Assembly: GCA_023666975.1 (NCBI GenBank)
Contig: JAMPAW010000036.1
Span: forward strand, 1 to 26,511
Length of the DNA stretch: 26,511 nucleotides
DNA from: Clostridium sp.
GTDB lineage: Bacteria; Bacillota_A; Clostridia; Lachnospirales; Lachnospiraceae
Direction of reading: 5' to 3'
Shown here: piece by piece, positions 25,423-26,511 of the stretch
Position numbering within the stretch: position 1 is the first letter of the stretch
Layout of the letters: each line of letters opens with the position of its first letter
Notes under the pieces: model-generated
Database searches by the model: none
Told to the model about the DNA's origin: nothing
Seen by the model: the letters and a program-made list of their open reading frames with translations, nothing else
Made by a program: the position numbers and the translations under genes

Positions 25423-25470
25423 AATATTGTGGAAGAAAAGGAAGATGGATTGTTAAAATTTAAGAGTAGT

Positions 25471-25475
25471 GGAGG
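25471..25475 (+). promoter_or_regulatory. Ribosome-binding site deciding the GT2 start
   Basis: GGAGG (within a GGAGGGG run) sits 4 nt before ATG 25480 and supports that start over a GTG at 25429, which would add 17 residues not typical of the family. Confidence 0.7.
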
Positions 25476-25479
25476 GGCT

Positions 25480-26199
25480 ATGTTGGTCAGTATCATAACG
25501 GTATGTTATAACAGTGAAAAGACAATTGAACAAACGATTCAGAGTGTACTGCGTCAAACATATCCGCATATTGAATATATCATTGTAGATGGAAACTCTA
25601 CGGACGGTACTATGAAAATTGTCGAACATTATCGGGAGAAATTTGCCGGTCGTATGAAAGTGGTATCTGAACCGGATCAAGGAATTTATGATGCGATGAA
25701 TAAAGGCATACGGATGGCGTCTGGGGATTTGATCGGGATCATTAACAGCGATGATTATTATGAGGATAATGCGGTTGAACTCATGGTAGGTCATATGCCC
25801 AAGGAACCATATGCCGTTCTATACGGGGAAATGCGCCATTTGGTAGATGATGTGGAGGAATCCGTTACGATCGTTTCGCCATATTTTTTGGAATGGCGCT
25901 CCATGAATCATCCGTCCTGTTTTATCACGAGAAAAACATATGAAAAGTATGGGCTGTATGATACGAAGTATTGCTGTGTCGCCGATTATGATTTGTTCTT
26001 GAGATATAAGAAACACGCGGGGATCCTGTTTGTTCCAATATACGAGATTATTGCAAATATGCGGAGCGGGGGAGCAAGCAGTACGCAAAGAGCCTATTTT
26101 GATTTGCTAAAGCTTCAGGTAGACTATGGAATGATGACAAAGCAGAAAGCGTGGAGTCTTAGGCAGAAAGCAAAAATCACAAGTATAAAAAGGAAATAA
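25480..26199 (+). CDS. GT2 family glycosyltransferase (paralogue of 2274 gene)
   Basis: A 239-residue GT2 enzyme: LVSIITVCYNSE (2-13), IIVDGNSTDGT (34-44), SEPDQGIYDAMNKG (63-76), the metal motif NSDD (89-92) and MNHPSCFITRKTYEKYGLYD, where the acceptor-side His-Pro lies. No membrane helix. It is strikingly similar to the gene at 2274 across the first 100 residues, but has the standard NSDD where the other has NAGD. The GGAGG site and family N-terminus fix ATG 25480. Four bases separate its stop from the next start. Donor unknown. Confidence 0.88.
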   Translation: MLVSIITVCYNSEKTIEQTIQSVLRQTYPHIEYIIVDGNSTDGTMKIVEHYREKFAGRMKVVSEPDQGIYDAMNKGIRMASGDLIGIINSDDYYEDNAVELMVGHMPKEPYAVLYGEMRHLVDDVEESVTIVSPYFLEWRSMNHPSCFITRKTYEKYGLYDTKYCCVADYDLFLRYKKHAGILFVPIYEIIANMRSGGASSTQRAYFDLLKLQVDYGMMTKQKAWSLRQKAKITSIKRK

Positions 26200-26203
26200 G
26201 AGA

Positions 26204-26476
26204 GTGAAAATCCTATGTTTTTATCTTCCTCAGTTTCATGAGACACTGGAAAATAATGAATGGTGGGGAAAAGGGTATACAGACTGGCGGGCAGCAAGAA
26301 ATGCAAAGCAGTATAGCAAAAAGCAGAGGCAGCCGAGAGTGTCGTTGAACGACAATTATTATGATTTGGCGGACGAAGATGCGGTAACGCTGAAATGGCA
26401 GGCGGAATTGGCAAAAAAATATGGGATTTACGGTCGCAAAGGGAAATGGTGCAGCGCCGCAAAGGGACAGCCTTGA
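26204..26476 (+). CDS. WbsX-family protein, 5' part only (frame breaks near 26434)
   Basis: From GTG 26204 (AAGGA about 8 nt upstream) the protein reads ILCFYLPQFHETLENNEWWG (3-22), GYTDWRAARNAK and AELAKKYGIYG, the conserved opening of WbsX-type proteins (GH99-like domain, found in O-antigen and capsule loci, usually 350 residues or more). After GIYG (about residue 77), where relatives continue with an aromatic FCYYHYWF-like segment, the sequence becomes unrelated (RKGKWCSAAKGQP) and stops at 26474-26476. None of the three + frames resumes the family. So the gene is cut by a rearrangement, insertion, or contig-end artefact. Confidence 0.7.
   Translation: MKILCFYLPQFHETLENNEWWGKGYTDWRAARNAKQYSKKQRQPRVSLNDNYYDLADEDAVTLKWQAELAKKYGIYGRKGKWCSAAKGQP
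26435..26467. repeat. Short direct repeat at the WbsX break
   Basis: CGCAAAGGGA occurs at 26435-26444 and again at 26458-26467, starting exactly where the WbsX reading diverges from its family. A 10-bp repeat this close to a breakpoint could mark an illegitimate recombination or assembly join; it is too short to prove either. Confidence 0.5.
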
Positions 26477-26511
26477 AAGGAAAAAATAATTCGCACTAAT
26501 TCCATAGAAGG

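Noticed and set aside
25429..25479. GTG start adding 17 residues to the last GT2 gene
   Set aside because: GGAGG directly before ATG 25480 and the family's usual N-terminus favour the shorter form.
1..26511. CRISPR array, tRNA/rRNA genes, transposase or integrase genes, toxin-antitoxin or defence genes
   Set aside because: No regularly spaced repeats, no tRNA or rRNA-like sequence and no such protein motifs were seen on either strand.

Overview
The window is a 26.5 kb stretch of a large surface-polysaccharide (capsule, exopolysaccharide or wall glycan) biosynthesis locus. All 24 recognisable genes lie on the + strand, packed head to tail with gaps usually under 140 bp. Strong Shine-Dalgarno sites of the AGGAG type, occasional TTG and GTG starts, moderate GC and GT/aminotransferase types familiar from gut Clostridia suggest a Gram-positive anaerobe, most likely a Lachnospiraceae relative. 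This is inference: no rRNA or housekeeping marker is present.

Layout. 1-182: leader with an inverted repeat followed by a T run, overlapped by a good sigma-A-type promoter. 183-3086: three GC-rich glycosyltransferases (GtrB/DPM-like GT2, GT8, GT2). 3087-3276: spacer with a near-consensus promoter. 3277-4689: Wzx-type flippase. 4721-8954: a sialyltransferase-like glycosyltransferase followed by an SpsF-like cytidylyltransferase, a class III (GSA-type) aminotransferase and an aldo/keto reductase, which together look like a CMP-activated-sugar module. 9026-10876: GT-C membrane glycosyltransferase. 10911-16438: ATP-grasp ligase, GtrB-like GT2, short DegT-fold PLP enzyme, DmpG/HMGL-type aldolase and CapK/PaaK-like adenylating enzyme, with overlapping or almost abutting genes. 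16451-18189: DUF6044-like membrane protein broken by a G9 tract. 18241-20575: GC-rich GT4 and acyltransferase-3. 20663-21662: fucosyltransferase-like GT whose 3' end is shifted by a G8 tract. 21678-24491: DegT/DnrJ sugar aminotransferase, GT13-like GT and hexapeptide acyltransferase. 24631-26199: GT8-like and GT2. 26204-end: WbsX-family gene whose reading frame breaks after about 77 codons.

How it may work together (inference). Cytoplasmic GTs build a lipid-linked repeat unit containing aminodeoxy sugars and probably a CMP-activated sugar. The flippase exports it. Two GtrB-like GT2s could charge undecaprenyl phosphate with sugars that the two multi-TM proteins add outside the membrane. AT3 and hexapeptide enzymes acylate the glycan. 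The ATP-grasp/PLP/aldolase/CapK cassette is the least conventional part and looks like a route to an unusual keto-, hydroxy- or amino-acid residue. No Wzy polymerase, initiating phosphoglycosyltransferase, chain-length regulator or NDP-sugar 4,6-dehydratase was recognised in the window, so the locus must extend beyond it or rely on genes elsewhere.

The most striking signals are the two G-tract frameshifts, each restored to a convincing protein by a one-base change, which would fit phase variation (or homopolymer sequencing error), and the unusual aldolase/aminotransferase/adenylase/ligase cassette.
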